Assembly (NCBI RefSeq): GCF_003574295.1
Contig: NZ_BHGK01000001.1
Span: 2,046,001-2,110,000, forward strand
Direction of reading: 5' to 3'
Length of the DNA: 64,000 nucleotides
Origin: Mediterraneibacter butyricigenes
GTDB taxonomy: Bacteria; Bacillota; Clostridia; Lachnospirales; Lachnospiraceae
Every line of letters begins with the position of its first letter. Position 1 is the stretch's first letter. The notes under the pieces were generated by a model, which was given only the letters and a program-made list of their open reading frames with translations, searched no databases and was not told where the DNA came from. Both the position numbers and the translations under genes were made by a program. Below, piece after piece: positions 42,224-49,939 of this stretch.

Positions 42224-43849
42224 ATGAGAAATCGAAAGATATTTGCAACATTTCTTATAGCAGCGACTTGTCTGGCCATTTTTGCAGGGTGTGGCAAGAA
42301 AGATGAGACAGAGAAAGGAAAGCAGCAGGAAGAAAAAACGACGGAAGCCACTGCTGGTGAGAAAGAAGACAAAATTTCGAATACACTGGAAGTAAGAAAT
42401 AACGGGGACGCAATTCAGTGGAGGGCTGACAGTCAGGACAGTTGGAATGATCTGGTAAAACTGACAGAGTTAAAAGGTGCAGACGGACAGGATGGCACAA
42501 ACGGCAAAAACGGAGTGAATGGAACCAACAGTAAAAATGTGGAAATTAGAAAAGAAGCCTCTTATATTCAATGGAGATATGCCGGAGGCTCCTGGAAAAA
42601 TCTTGTGGCATTGTCTTCTCTTGCCGGCTCATCCGGTCAAAATGGAGAGAATGTGGAACTGCAAATGACGGACTCAGAGATTCAGTGGCGTTATCCGGAC
42701 GGAGAGTGGAAGAAACTGGTGGCATTAGCTGATATTACCGGTCCGGCGGGGCAGGACGGAAGCGATGGGACGGATGGAAAAACGGCAGAATTTCAGGTGG
42801 ACGGAGATACATTACAGTGGAGATATAGGGGAGAAAGTGTGTGGCTGAACCTGTATGATCTGACGACATTAAAAGGTGCAGACGGAAGTGATGGCCAGGA
42901 TGGAACTGACGGGAAAGACGGAGCCGACGGACAGAATGGAGTCGATGGCAAGACTGTAGAGGTCAGAAAGACGGATTCGGCAGTGCAATGGCGGTATGAA
43001 GGCGAAGAGTGGCAGGATTTGGTAGCACTTTCTGATATTACCGGCCCGGCGGGACAGGATGGAAGCGATGGAATTGACGGAAAAACAGCAGAATTCCGTG
43101 TGGACGGAGATCATTTGCAGTGGAGATATAGGGGAGAAAGTGTGTGGCTGAACCTGTATGATCTGACGACATTAAAAGGTGCAGACGGAAGTGATGGCCA
43201 GGATGGAACTGACGGAAAAGACGGAGTCAACGGCACGAATGGAAAAGATGGTACAAACGGAATAGATGGAAAAACCCCGGAGATTCGGGTCGATGGAAAT
43301 ACCTTGCAGTGGAGATATACCGGAGAGTCCAACTGGCAAGATCTGTATGATTTGTCCGCGTTGAAAGGTGCAGATGGTGTAAATGGTGCCGACGGACAAA
43401 ACGGAACTTGTTCTGGATATTTTTATGCTCAGGGAAACAGCACGCAACTAAACAGTACCCTTCCATTCAATGCACAGATAAACAGTGGGAATCTGGTTAC
43501 ATATAACGGAAGTCAGGGAACCATCACATTAAAACAAGGACACGTATATCAGGTATCTTTTAGCGGTTCTATTGCATTAGGTGCCACGCAGTCCAATCAG
43601 TCCTTTGGAGCCGCGATTACTGATGGATATGATAATACGCAGAGCATGAATAGCACACTGATTCGTGGAAATTTTGGTCAGTCAGGGGGCAATTCAGATA
43701 TGTCCATACAGGTACCGATGACCTATAACAGGCTGTACGATGCAACAAATGGCGATATTGTGCTTCAATACACATTGATCAATTATATGCTGGTTTATAC
43801 AAAAGTAGATTCCTTTCAGTATAATCTTATGATAACTGCATTAAACTAA
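42224..43849 (+). CDS. Collagen-like repeat lipoprotein with alternating Trp-rich modules
   Basis: The 541-residue lipoprotein has lipobox AIFAGC (Cys ~23) and a charged linker. Its body alternates two units: collagen-like Gly-X-Y tracts (GADGSDGQDGTDGKDG) and short modules of the form ..IQWRY.G..W.NLV.L. I count seven such Trp modules between residues ~60 and 395. The last ~135 residues have no repeats and look like a C1q/TNF or BclA-type trimerising head (YVQVSFSGSIALGAT-like strands). A 303-base unit is almost perfectly repeated (42730-43032 and 43033-43335 approximately). It would form a membrane-tethered trimeric stalk with a terminal head on the cell surface. AAAGGAGG precedes the ATG. 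Confidence 0.85.
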   Translation: MRNRKIFATFLIAATCLAIFAGCGKKDETEKGKQQEEKTTEATAGEKEDKISNTLEVRNNGDAIQWRADSQDSWNDLVKLTELKGADGQDGTNGKNGVNGTNSKNVEIRKEASYIQWRYAGGSWKNLVALSSLAGSSGQNGENVELQMTDSEIQWRYPDGEWKKLVALADITGPAGQDGSDGTDGKTAEFQVDGDTLQWRYRGESVWLNLYDLTTLKGADGSDGQDGTDGKDGADGQNGVDGKTVEVRKTDSAVQWRYEGEEWQDLVALSDITGPAGQDGSDGIDGKTAEFRVDGDHLQWRYRGESVWLNLYDLTTLKGADGSDGQDGTDGKDGVNGTNGKDGTNGIDGKTPEIRVDGNTLQWRYTGESNWQDLYDLSALKGADGVNGADGQNGTCSGYFYAQGNSTQLNSTLPFNAQINSGNLVTYNGSQGTITLKQGHVYQVSFSGSIALGATQSNQSFGAAITDGYDNTQSMNSTLIRGNFGQSGGNSDMSIQVPMTYNRLYDATNGDIVLQYTLINYMLVYTKVDSFQYNLMITALN

Positions 43850-43870
43850 AGTACAAGAGGAAAGAAAATT

Positions 43871-44281
43871 ATGGTTCGAAATATTATAAGGGGGAAGCAG
43901 ATTTTTGCAAGGAAGGCAAAACCTGCGACCGAAACGGATAAACAGGTTGTAACAGATCTGATCGACACACTGCGGGCAAATCAGGAGAGATGTGTCGGCA
44001 TGGCGGCCAATATGATCGGGGTCAACAAGGCGATTATTGTGGTCGGAGTAGGGCCGTTCCAGTTTGCGATGGTCAATCCGGTCATTACCAGAAAAACGGG
44101 AGAATACCGGACGGAGGAAGGGTGCCTTTCGCTGGATGGAGTCAGGCCTTGCACCAGATATGAAGAGATTGAAGTGGATTATCTGGACAGTCAGTTCAGA
44201 CCGCAACATGGGAAATACAGTGGATATACGGCTCAGATTATCCAGCATGAAGTGGACCACTGCAATGGAGTTATCATATGA
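43871..44281 (+). CDS. def: Peptide deformylase
   Basis: The 136-residue enzyme has the three deformylase motifs: CVGMAANMIGV (motif 1, variant of GxGxAAxQ), EEGCLSLDG (motif 2, Cys ligand) and QHEVDHCNG (motif 3, two His ligands and catalytic Glu). It removes the formyl group from nascent proteins. The Asn in place of Gln in motif 1 and the short length fit the compact PDF group common as second copies in Clostridia. RBS is AGAGGAAAG. It may be an auxiliary copy rather than the essential one. Confidence 0.92.
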   Translation: MVRNIIRGKQIFARKAKPATETDKQVVTDLIDTLRANQERCVGMAANMIGVNKAIIVVGVGPFQFAMVNPVITRKTGEYRTEEGCLSLDGVRPCTRYEEIEVDYLDSQFRPQHGKYSGYTAQIIQHEVDHCNGVII

Positions 44282-44299
44282 GTTGGAAGAGTCGACATA

Positions 44300-44430
44300 T
44301 TTTTGATGGAGAGAATCATACCATCAGTGGCTTGTATGTAGATGAGAGTGCAGAAACTGTCATGTCAGCGGAACCGTAACCGGAAGTGAGCAGATCGGAG
44401 GAATGTTCGGCGAAGCGTCGGAGTTGTCCT
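44300..44430 (+). pseudogene. GLUG surface-protein remnant
   Basis: The frame reads FDGENHTISGLYVDES, almost the same as residues ~118-135 of the surface protein at 22826 (FNGANHTISGLYVDES), then in another frame CHVSGTVTGSEQIGGMFGEA, like CEVSGTVEGSENVGGMIGIA there. An internal deletion has removed ~60 residues between them. It is the relic of a paralogue. Confidence 0.78.
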
Positions 44431-44538
44431 TGGTTATAGTGCAAGAAGAAAAAGAGGCTAAGATAGAGAAATAAGAGGGAATAAAAACAGGAATTCTACA
44501 CATGTTACGGATATAGTATGTGTGAGGAGGTTCCTGTG

Positions 44539-44751
44539 ATGGAAAAGCGAAAAACGAAAAAAGAACTGGCAGAGGAAAATCAGAAGGTAATCGATTCTTA
44601 TGACTATCTTTCTAATGCAGTATCTACCATGGATTGTACGGGACTGATTCCGTCTGCACCGAAAAATACAGCGGAATTAGATTCCTATGAAGAGGTCTAT
44701 CGTTATCTTCCGCCGGAAGTGAAATCTGAGGATGAGAAGAAAGGAAAATGA
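44539..44751 (+). CDS. Hypothetical protein, 70 residues, charged
   Basis: ATG 44539 is chosen for the GAGGAGG 8 bases upstream. The protein begins MEKRKTKKELAEENQKVIDS and is acidic, Tyr-rich and Pro-containing in the second half (EEVYRYLPPEVKSEDEKKGK). It looks like a small soluble protein with no recognised domain. Confidence 0.65.
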   Translation: MEKRKTKKELAEENQKVIDSYDYLSNAVSTMDCTGLIPSAPKNTAELDSYEEVYRYLPPEVKSEDEKKGK

Positions 44752-44830
44752 GAAATTCTCTGGTATGGAATGGAACAAACTTGGGAGAGAGAAAAGTATC
44801 AGAATAATCGTGAAGAACAGAAAATAATAG

Positions 44831-44866
44831 AAAGGGCTCTCGTATGAAAATGTACGGGGCTCTTTT
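44831..44866 (+). terminator. Terminator before mscL
   Basis: AAAGGGCTCTCGTA folds onto TACGGGGCTCTTTTT with several G-U pairs and one mismatch, ending in T5. Confidence 0.6.
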
Positions 44867-44994
44867 TGGTGTCAAGTATACGAAAAAAGGATTTATAGGG
44901 GGAAGATGTTGAAATGAAATAAAAGGTTGTAGTATGATGAAAAAAATAAGTAATCCATAAGAGAATATGGGAAAACAAAGGATCGAGAAAACAA

Positions 44995-45402
44995 ATGAAA
45001 AAATTTATGGAAGAATTTAAGGCATTTGCCCTTCGCGGAAACGTGATGGATATGGCAATTGGTGTTATCATAGGTGGTGCATTTTCTGGAATCGTTACAT
45101 CCTTGACAGATAATTTTATTACACCGATCTTAAATGTACTGACCGGCGGAGCAAGATATGGAATGGCTGATATTTCCGGATTTGCGTCCAATTTCCTTGG
45201 CGCAGTCGTTAATTTTATCATCATGGCATTTATCCTGTTCTGCTTGATGAAAGGAATCAATAAATTGTTAACTTTGAATAAGAAGGAAGAAGAACCGAAA
45301 GAACCGACAACAAAGATCTGTCCATATTGCCAGAGTGAGATCAGTATTAATGCGACAAGATGTCCGCACTGCACCTCGTTGTTAGAGGAAGCAAAAATGT
45401 AG
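44995..45402 (+). CDS. mscL: Large-conductance mechanosensitive channel with C-terminal zinc ribbon
   Basis: The 135-residue protein has the MscL N-terminus and pore helix (FKAFALRGNVMDMAIGVIIGGAFSGIVTSLTDNFITPIL) and second helix (FLGAVVNFIIMAFILFCLMKGI). It acts as a pentameric pressure-release valve in the membrane. Instead of the usual plain helical bundle the cytoplasmic tail ends with a CPYC...CPHC zinc ribbon (residues ~107-127), an uncommon addition that may gate or dock the channel. A truncated paralogue is at 24651. Confidence 0.93.
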   Translation: MKKFMEEFKAFALRGNVMDMAIGVIIGGAFSGIVTSLTDNFITPILNVLTGGARYGMADISGFASNFLGAVVNFIIMAFILFCLMKGINKLLTLNKKEEEPKEPTTKICPYCQSEISINATRCPHCTSLLEEAKM

Positions 45403-45447
45403 GTTTTGGCAGCTGAAAAATTAGATATGTTTTATATGTCATTATAA

Positions 45448-45484
45448 AAGAGCTTTCGTGCAAAAGGCACGGAGGCTCTTTTTG
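45448..45484 (+). terminator. Terminator of mscL
   Basis: 14-bp stem with three wobble/mismatch positions (45448-45461 with 45467-45480), then T5. Confidence 0.8.
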
Positions 45485-45638
45485 CATTTTGCGACTGCAT
45501 GCAATTCCACAATATGCCTTCAGGTACATTTGATGTGTTGATGGCATATTTATAACCCACCTTCTGATGTATCTTATAACTATCAAAGGGATAAAACGAA
45601 AACATGATAGAAACTGAGCAGAAATGGAGGAAATGATC

Positions 45639-45740
45639 ATGAAAGGATTTTACACAGGAAATGGATACATGGGACTGGTGGAAGGCAGATATATCTTGTT
45701 TGCCAGTGAAACCGATTATTATGATTACATGAACGACTAA
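45639..45740 (+). CDS. 33-residue conserved small protein (copy 2)
   Basis: ATG 45639 (GGAGG 10 bases upstream) encodes MKGFYTGNGYMGLVEGRYIL and ends ..DYYDYMND. It is a close paralogue of the protein at 31998. The upstream leaders also match: TTTATA.CCCACCT..TGAT.TA and TAACTATCAAAG occur in both. The same gene order, small protein then HIRAN protein, is kept. Unknown function. Confidence 0.8.
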   Translation: MKGFYTGNGYMGLVEGRYILFASETDYYDYMND

Positions 45741-45837
45741 ATTTGAAAGAAGAAAGAGAACGGAAGTTTAAGAATTGGATGCTATTAGGAAATACAAATG
45801 ATCAATATCAAAAAGAAAATGGAAAGGAGAACAAAAG

Positions 45838-46185
45838 ATGGCAAAGAAGTATTTTACATTAACAGGAACAAAGCACTATTACGGGAGCAATTTTTTGAAG
45901 CCAGGAATGAAAGTGCAGTTGGAAAAAGAGCCAGATAACGAGTTTGATCCGGAAGCGATTTTGGTAAAACTGAACGGACTTGGAAAGATCGGTTATGTGG
46001 CAAACAGTCCTTACACGATAGTCGGCGAGAGTATGAGTGCCGGCCGGATCTACGATAAAATAAAGGACACGGCAAAAGGAAAAGTTGTACTGGTTACAGA
46101 AAGAGGGATTCTTTGCAAGTTGTGTAAAGAGAAGAAAACGGAGCAGGAGTGGATGGACGATCCGGATTGTCTGAGTTTTACATAG
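45838..46185 (+). CDS. HIRAN-like domain protein (copy 2)
   Basis: The 115-residue protein parallels that at 32363 almost residue for residue in the core (LTGTKHYYGSNFLKPGMKVQLEKEPDNEFDPEAI ... GLGKIGYVANSPYTIVGESMSAGRIYDKI) and keeps the terminal Cys pair (GILCKLCKEKK). A HIRAN fold suggests binding to DNA ends; as a stand-alone protein its partner is unknown. AAAGGAGAAC precedes the ATG. Confidence 0.78.
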   Translation: MAKKYFTLTGTKHYYGSNFLKPGMKVQLEKEPDNEFDPEAILVKLNGLGKIGYVANSPYTIVGESMSAGRIYDKIKDTAKGKVVLVTERGILCKLCKEKKTEQEWMDDPDCLSFT

Positions 46186-46294
46186 AAATAAAGAAACTAT
46201 GTAATAAGAGAATATGCAACTAGGAGAATATGTAATGATGTAATTATGCTTAGTTAGAGTTATTTTATGCAATATAAAAATTAATTGGTCGATA

Positions 46295-46449
46295 TTGCCT
46301 TTTCTCTTTAAATACGTATAATAAAGATAAGCAAATCTTGATCCTCTGTTTTTAGCTGACAAAGCTAAAGCTATCGGATCAAATACTTTGATCGACAAGA
46401 TCGCTCTGAATTATCAGAGCAGGGTATGGTTAGCGCCTTACCCTTTTTT
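46295..46449 (+). ncRNA. Candidate structured small RNA with own promoter and terminator
   Basis: TTGCCT (46295-46300), 16 bases, TATAAT (46317-46322) would start a transcript near 46329. It contains nested stems GATCC/GGATC (46340-46344, 46376-46380) and TTTAGCT/AGCTAAA (46351-46357, 46363-46369), then GCTCTGA/TCAGAGC (46403-46409, 46414-46420). It ends with the terminator AGGGTA...TACCCT + T6 (46421-46449). No ORF fits, giving a ~120-nt RNA. I do not recognise the family. Confidence 0.55.
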
Positions 46450-46479
46450 CATTTTTGTTTGGATAGTAAGGAGTGGCGC

Positions 46480-46622
46480 TCGATTGTGTTACAGAATATT
46501 TTGAAAATTATAGTAATTCTGAAGCTACAGAAGTAGTATATCTGGCAGATGTAGATCTGCCGGGACTGGAATGGGATACGATACCAATCATGCAGGAGGA
46601 TAGAAAGGAGAAATTGATATGA
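46480..46622 (+). pseudogene. C-terminal gene fragment
   Basis: The frame ending TGA 46620-46622 reads EYFENYSNSEATEVVYLADV DLPGLEWDTIPIMQEDRKEK, which looks coding, but it has no start after the small RNA's terminator. Its stop overlaps the ATG of the next gene, so it was once the upstream, translationally coupled gene. Family unknown. Confidence 0.5.
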
Positions 46623-46813
46623 GCGAGATGGTAATACGGCTTGGGGAATGGGATTTTGAAGAACTGGAAAATGGCGGCAACCTGACGATTGAACTGAACG
46701 AGCCTTTGGACTGCAAAAAAGTGACCAGAATTAAAATACAGAATGAATCTGTTACAGAGTACAGTCACAGTGTGAAGATACAGAAGACTTGGGAGGAAGA
46801 ATGGGAAGAATAG
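46619..46813 (+). CDS. Small acidic protein coupled to the EamA transporter (copy 2)
   Basis: The 64-residue protein (AAAGGAG upstream) begins MSEMVIRLGEWDFEELENGG and parallels the one at 24892. Its 3' end overlaps the transporter's start, exactly as in the other copy. Conservation of this pairing across two duplicated blocks argues that the small protein matters to the transporter's function or expression. Confidence 0.75.
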   Translation: MSEMVIRLGEWDFEELENGGNLTIELNEPLDCKKVTRIKIQNESVTEYSHSVKIQKTWEEEWEE

Positions 46814-47763
46814 AAAGAAAACAAAGGCTGACAAAGACCTGGGTTGTGGCGGCGTTGGCCAGTGTGTGCTGTATGTTATGGGGAAGTGCCATCCCTGTGA
46901 TAAAAACAGGATATCACCTGTTAAGCCTGGATTCTGCAGATACGGCGAGTCAGATTGTATTTGCAGGGATTCGATTTACGCTGGCAGGGCTGCTGGTGTT
47001 AGTATTTGCCTCGGTGCAGAAGAAAAAGGCGATGTTGCCGGATCGAAAGATTTTAAAATCTGCCTGTCTGGTTTGCCTGGCGCAGACGGTGGGACAATAT
47101 TTTTTCTTCTATATCGGAGTCGCAAATACATCCGGTGTGAAAAGCGGAATTCTGACCGGATTAGGAAATTTTATCGCCATTTTACTGGCATGCCTGATTT
47201 TTAAAAACGAAAGGATGACGGGAAGAAAGCTGTTGGGATGCATCTTGGGATTTGCCGGAGTGGTGGTTATTAATCTGATGGGAAATTCGCTGGATATGGG
47301 CTTTACTTTATTGGGAGAGGGCTGTGTGTTGATTTCTCAGTTTGCCTATGGAATGTCCACGGTGTTGATTCATATTTTTTCGAAGGAAGTATCACCGGTC
47401 GTACTGAGTGGGACACAGTTTTTTATAGGAGGGATCCTACTGTTTCTGATCGGAATTGGTATGGGTGGACATCTGGAGCATCTGTCAGGACCGGCAATCG
47501 CAGTGATCTTATATCTGGCATTCTTGTCAGCGGTGGCATATACGTTGTGGTCGGTATTGCTGACGTATAATGACGTTTCAAAAGTGGCAATCTTTGGATT
47601 CGTTAATCCGTTGTTCAGCGTGATTTTATCGGCTATCGTGTTAGGAGAAGTGCAGCAGGCGTTTCAGATCGGAAGCCTGATCGCGCTGATTCTGGTATGT
47701 GTGGGAATTTATGTGGTGAACGCGCCGGAGAAAAAGCGGAAGAATAAGGAGCAGAAACAGTAG
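46801..47763 (+). CDS. EamA/DMT-family transporter (copy 2)
   Basis: Start ATG 46801 is preferred (GGGAGGA just upstream; TTG 46789 would place the site inside the gene). The ~320-residue protein has ten helices in two EamA repeats and matches the transporter at 25074 across its length, with a longer basic C-terminal tail (KKRKNKEQKQ). It should export a small metabolite or amino acid; the substrate is unknown. It ends nine bases from the convergent ABC-F gene. Confidence 0.9.
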   Translation: MGRIERKQRLTKTWVVAALASVCCMLWGSAIPVIKTGYHLLSLDSADTASQIVFAGIRFTLAGLLVLVFASVQKKKAMLPDRKILKSACLVCLAQTVGQYFFFYIGVANTSGVKSGILTGLGNFIAILLACLIFKNERMTGRKLLGCILGFAGVVVINLMGNSLDMGFTLLGEGCVLISQFAYGMSTVLIHIFSKEVSPVVLSGTQFFIGGILLFLIGIGMGGHLEHLSGPAIAVILYLAFLSAVAYTLWSVLLTYNDVSKVAIFGFVNPLFSVILSAIVLGEVQQAFQIGSLIALILVCVGIYVVNAPEKKRKNKEQKQ

Positions 47764-47771
47764 TTTGCTGC

Positions 47772-49577
47772 TCATTGATTCTGTATCTGCTCATTCAGAT
47801 CGTTCAGATAGACCCAGCGATCCATCTTTTCTTCCAGTTGCTGCTCCAGCAACTCTTTTTCTGCCATCAGTTCGGCAAGTCTTGCGGAATTGGTGGCATT
47901 TTTCAGAATGTCTGCGTCCGCAGCTTCGATTTTTTCTTCCAAAGCGGCGATATCGTCGTCGATGGTCTCGAATTCCCGCTGTTCTTTAAAGGAGAATTTC
48001 AGCTTTTTCTCTCCGCCCTTCCAACTCTTTTTTGAGTCGGCTTTACGCTCGTCCTTTTTAACGGAAGCTGGGAGTTCTTCTTCCGGTTTCTCCAGTTCCA
48101 GTCGGATCAGGTAATCGGAGTAACCGCCTTCAGACTGGCGGATCACACCGTTTCCTTCGAACGCGAAGATTCTTCGTACCGTACGATCCAGAAAATAACG
48201 GTCATGGGAAACGACAATGACAATTCCGTCGAATCGATCCAGATAATCTTCCAGAATGGTTAGGGTCTGGATATCCAGATCGTTGGTGGGCTCGTCCAGG
48301 ATCAGTACATTGGGCGCACTCATCAATACCCGGAGCAGATAGAGTCGCCGTTTCTCGCCACCGGAGAGTTTCTCGATTTTTGACCACTGCATCGTGCCGT
48401 CGAAGAGAAAATTTTCCAGCATCTGTGCAGCCGTAATTTTGCCGTCAGAGGTGGTGATATATTCGCCCACTTCTTTGACATAATCGATGACTTTTAACGA
48501 CTCATCCATATATTCATTTTCCTGAGAAAAGTAGCCGATCTTAATGGTCTGGCCCACATCCACAGAACCAGTGTCCGGTTCCAGAATCCCGTCGATGATC
48601 TTTAATAGGGTAGATTTGCCGCAGCCGTTCGGGCCGATGATTCCGATTCGGTCATTTTTTAGGAAAATGTAGTTATAATCCTGAATCAGGACTTTGGAAC
48701 CATAGGCTTTGGAGATATGGGAAAGCTCGATGGTCTTATTGCCCATACGGGTCACGACGGAGTCCATGGCAACCTGCTTCTCTTCCTGAATATCTTTCAT
48801 TTCCTGCATGGCTTTGATCCGGTCGATATGGGCTTTCTGCTTGGTACTTCGGGCACGGGCTCCGCGGTGCAGCCATTCCAGCTCTGTTCGAAGCAGGTTT
48901 TTCCGTTTCTTCTCGGTGGCCAGTGCAATATTCTGGCGTTCTTCTTTCAGACGGACAAATTCAGAATAATTTCCCGGATAGTGATACAGAGCGCCCTGAT
49001 CCACTTCTACGATCCGGTTGGAGACGCGGTCCAGGAAATAACGGTCATGGGTGACCATCAAAATGGCGCCGCGGAACTGGATCAGATAATCCTCCAGCCA
49101 TTCGGACATGGCGTTATCCAGGTGGTTGGTGGGCTCGTCTAAAACCAGAATATCAGCGGGAGTCAGAAGAGCTTTGACCAGAGCAATCCGCTTCTTCTGC
49201 CCACCGGACATATGAGACACTTTTTCTTCATAGTCTGTGAAACCAAGCTGATTCAGCATGGATCTGGCATCGGCTTCGATCGTCCACTGATTCAGTTCGT
49301 CGATATTTCCGGCAATGGCAGCGGATAAAACCGTGTCATCTTCGGCAAACTGGGGAGTCTGGGGAAGATAGGAGATCTTGACATGATTTCCCATGCTGAT
49401 TTTCCCGGAATCATAGGGCTCGATTCCGGCTGCTACCTTCAGAAGTGTGGATTTGCCCATTCCATTGATGCCGATCACACCGATTTTTTCGTTTTCGTTG
49501 ATACTAAATGCCACATCGTTTAATAAAATCCGGTCGGTATAGGATTTGGTGATGTGTTCCATGGTTAATAAATTCAT
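47772..49577 (-). CDS. ABC-F family ATPase (Uup-like, ribosome-associated)
   Basis: The 601-residue protein has two fused ABC domains without membrane helices: Walker A GINGMGKST and GPNGCGKST, signatures MSGGQKKRI and LSGGEKRRL, and Walker B ILVLDEPTNHLD and VLILDEPTNDLD. A charged linker joins them. The C-terminus is a coiled coil (IDDDIAALEEKIEAADADI ... LMAEKELLEQQLEEKMDRW) as in Uup. ABC-F proteins bind the ribosomal E site and rescue stalls or remove antibiotics. This looks like a housekeeping Uup-type member, though resistance cannot be excluded. It reads opposite to EamA. Confidence 0.92.
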   Translation of the reverse strand: MNLLTMEHITKSYTDRILLNDVAFSINENEKIGVIGINGMGKSTLLKVAAGIEPYDSGKISMGNHVKISYLPQTPQFAEDDTVLSAAIAGNIDELNQWTIEADARSMLNQLGFTDYEEKVSHMSGGQKKRIALVKALLTPADILVLDEPTNHLDNAMSEWLEDYLIQFRGAILMVTHDRYFLDRVSNRIVEVDQGALYHYPGNYSEFVRLKEERQNIALATEKKRKNLLRTELEWLHRGARARSTKQKAHIDRIKAMQEMKDIQEEKQVAMDSVVTRMGNKTIELSHISKAYGSKVLIQDYNYIFLKNDRIGIIGPNGCGKSTLLKIIDGILEPDTGSVDVGQTIKIGYFSQENEYMDESLKVIDYVKEVGEYITTSDGKITAAQMLENFLFDGTMQWSKIEKLSGGEKRRLYLLRVLMSAPNVLILDEPTNDLDIQTLTILEDYLDRFDGIVIVVSHDRYFLDRTVRRIFAFEGNGVIRQSEGGYSDYLIRLELEKPEEELPASVKKDERKADSKKSWKGGEKKLKFSFKEQREFETIDDDIAALEEKIEAADADILKNATNSARLAELMAEKELLEQQLEEKMDRWVYLNDLNEQIQNQ

Positions 49578-49834
49578 AGAGATACCATTCTTTCTGTATG
49601 TTTCGTGTATTTATGAGTTGTTTTTCTCGCAAATTTTCTGAATAATTTCGCATATATTTTCTAACATATTCTAACATATCTTTATCGGATTGGCATCCGT
49701 TTCCGGGAAAATGTCGGTTGCGAATGTCTGCGATTGCGCAGAAGCGGATGAAAAGGAGTGTGTCGCATCCTAGGGTCGTTGGCTCTGAAAGCTTGCTCTG
49801 TAAAATGCAGGGGAAGGAATGGGGAACGATTGCT
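49578..49834. other. Divergent intergenic region
   Basis: The region separates the minus-strand ABC-F gene from a plus-strand gene. It has a run ATATTTTCTAACATATTCTAACATATC (49651-49679) with a repeated TTCTAACATA unit, which on the minus strand could be part of the ABC-F promoter. No gene is seen. Confidence 0.4.
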
Positions 49835-49863
49835 TTGGCAGGAATAGCAAAAATGTGTATAAT
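49835..49863 (+). promoter_or_regulatory. Promoter of the TPR membrane protein gene
   Basis: TTGGCA (49835-49840), 17 bases, TATAAT (49858-49863), about 75 bases before the ATG. Confidence 0.75.
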
Positions 49864-49939
49864 ACAAGGGAAGAGAAAAACGGAAAACAGGTAGAACTAT
49901 AAAAGATAAAAGGGCAGGAAGAACAGGGGAGGAAATGTC

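Noticed and set aside
42730-43340. Regular short repeats that could suggest a CRISPR array or tandem-repeat locus
   Set aside because: They are in-frame codons of collagen-like Gly-X-Y tracts and Trp modules in one intact gene. Spacers and a palindromic repeat are absent.
47775-49142. Plus-strand open frames opposite the ABC-F gene
   Set aside because: They are antisense shadows of a gene with all ABC motifs; no ribosome sites or family features.
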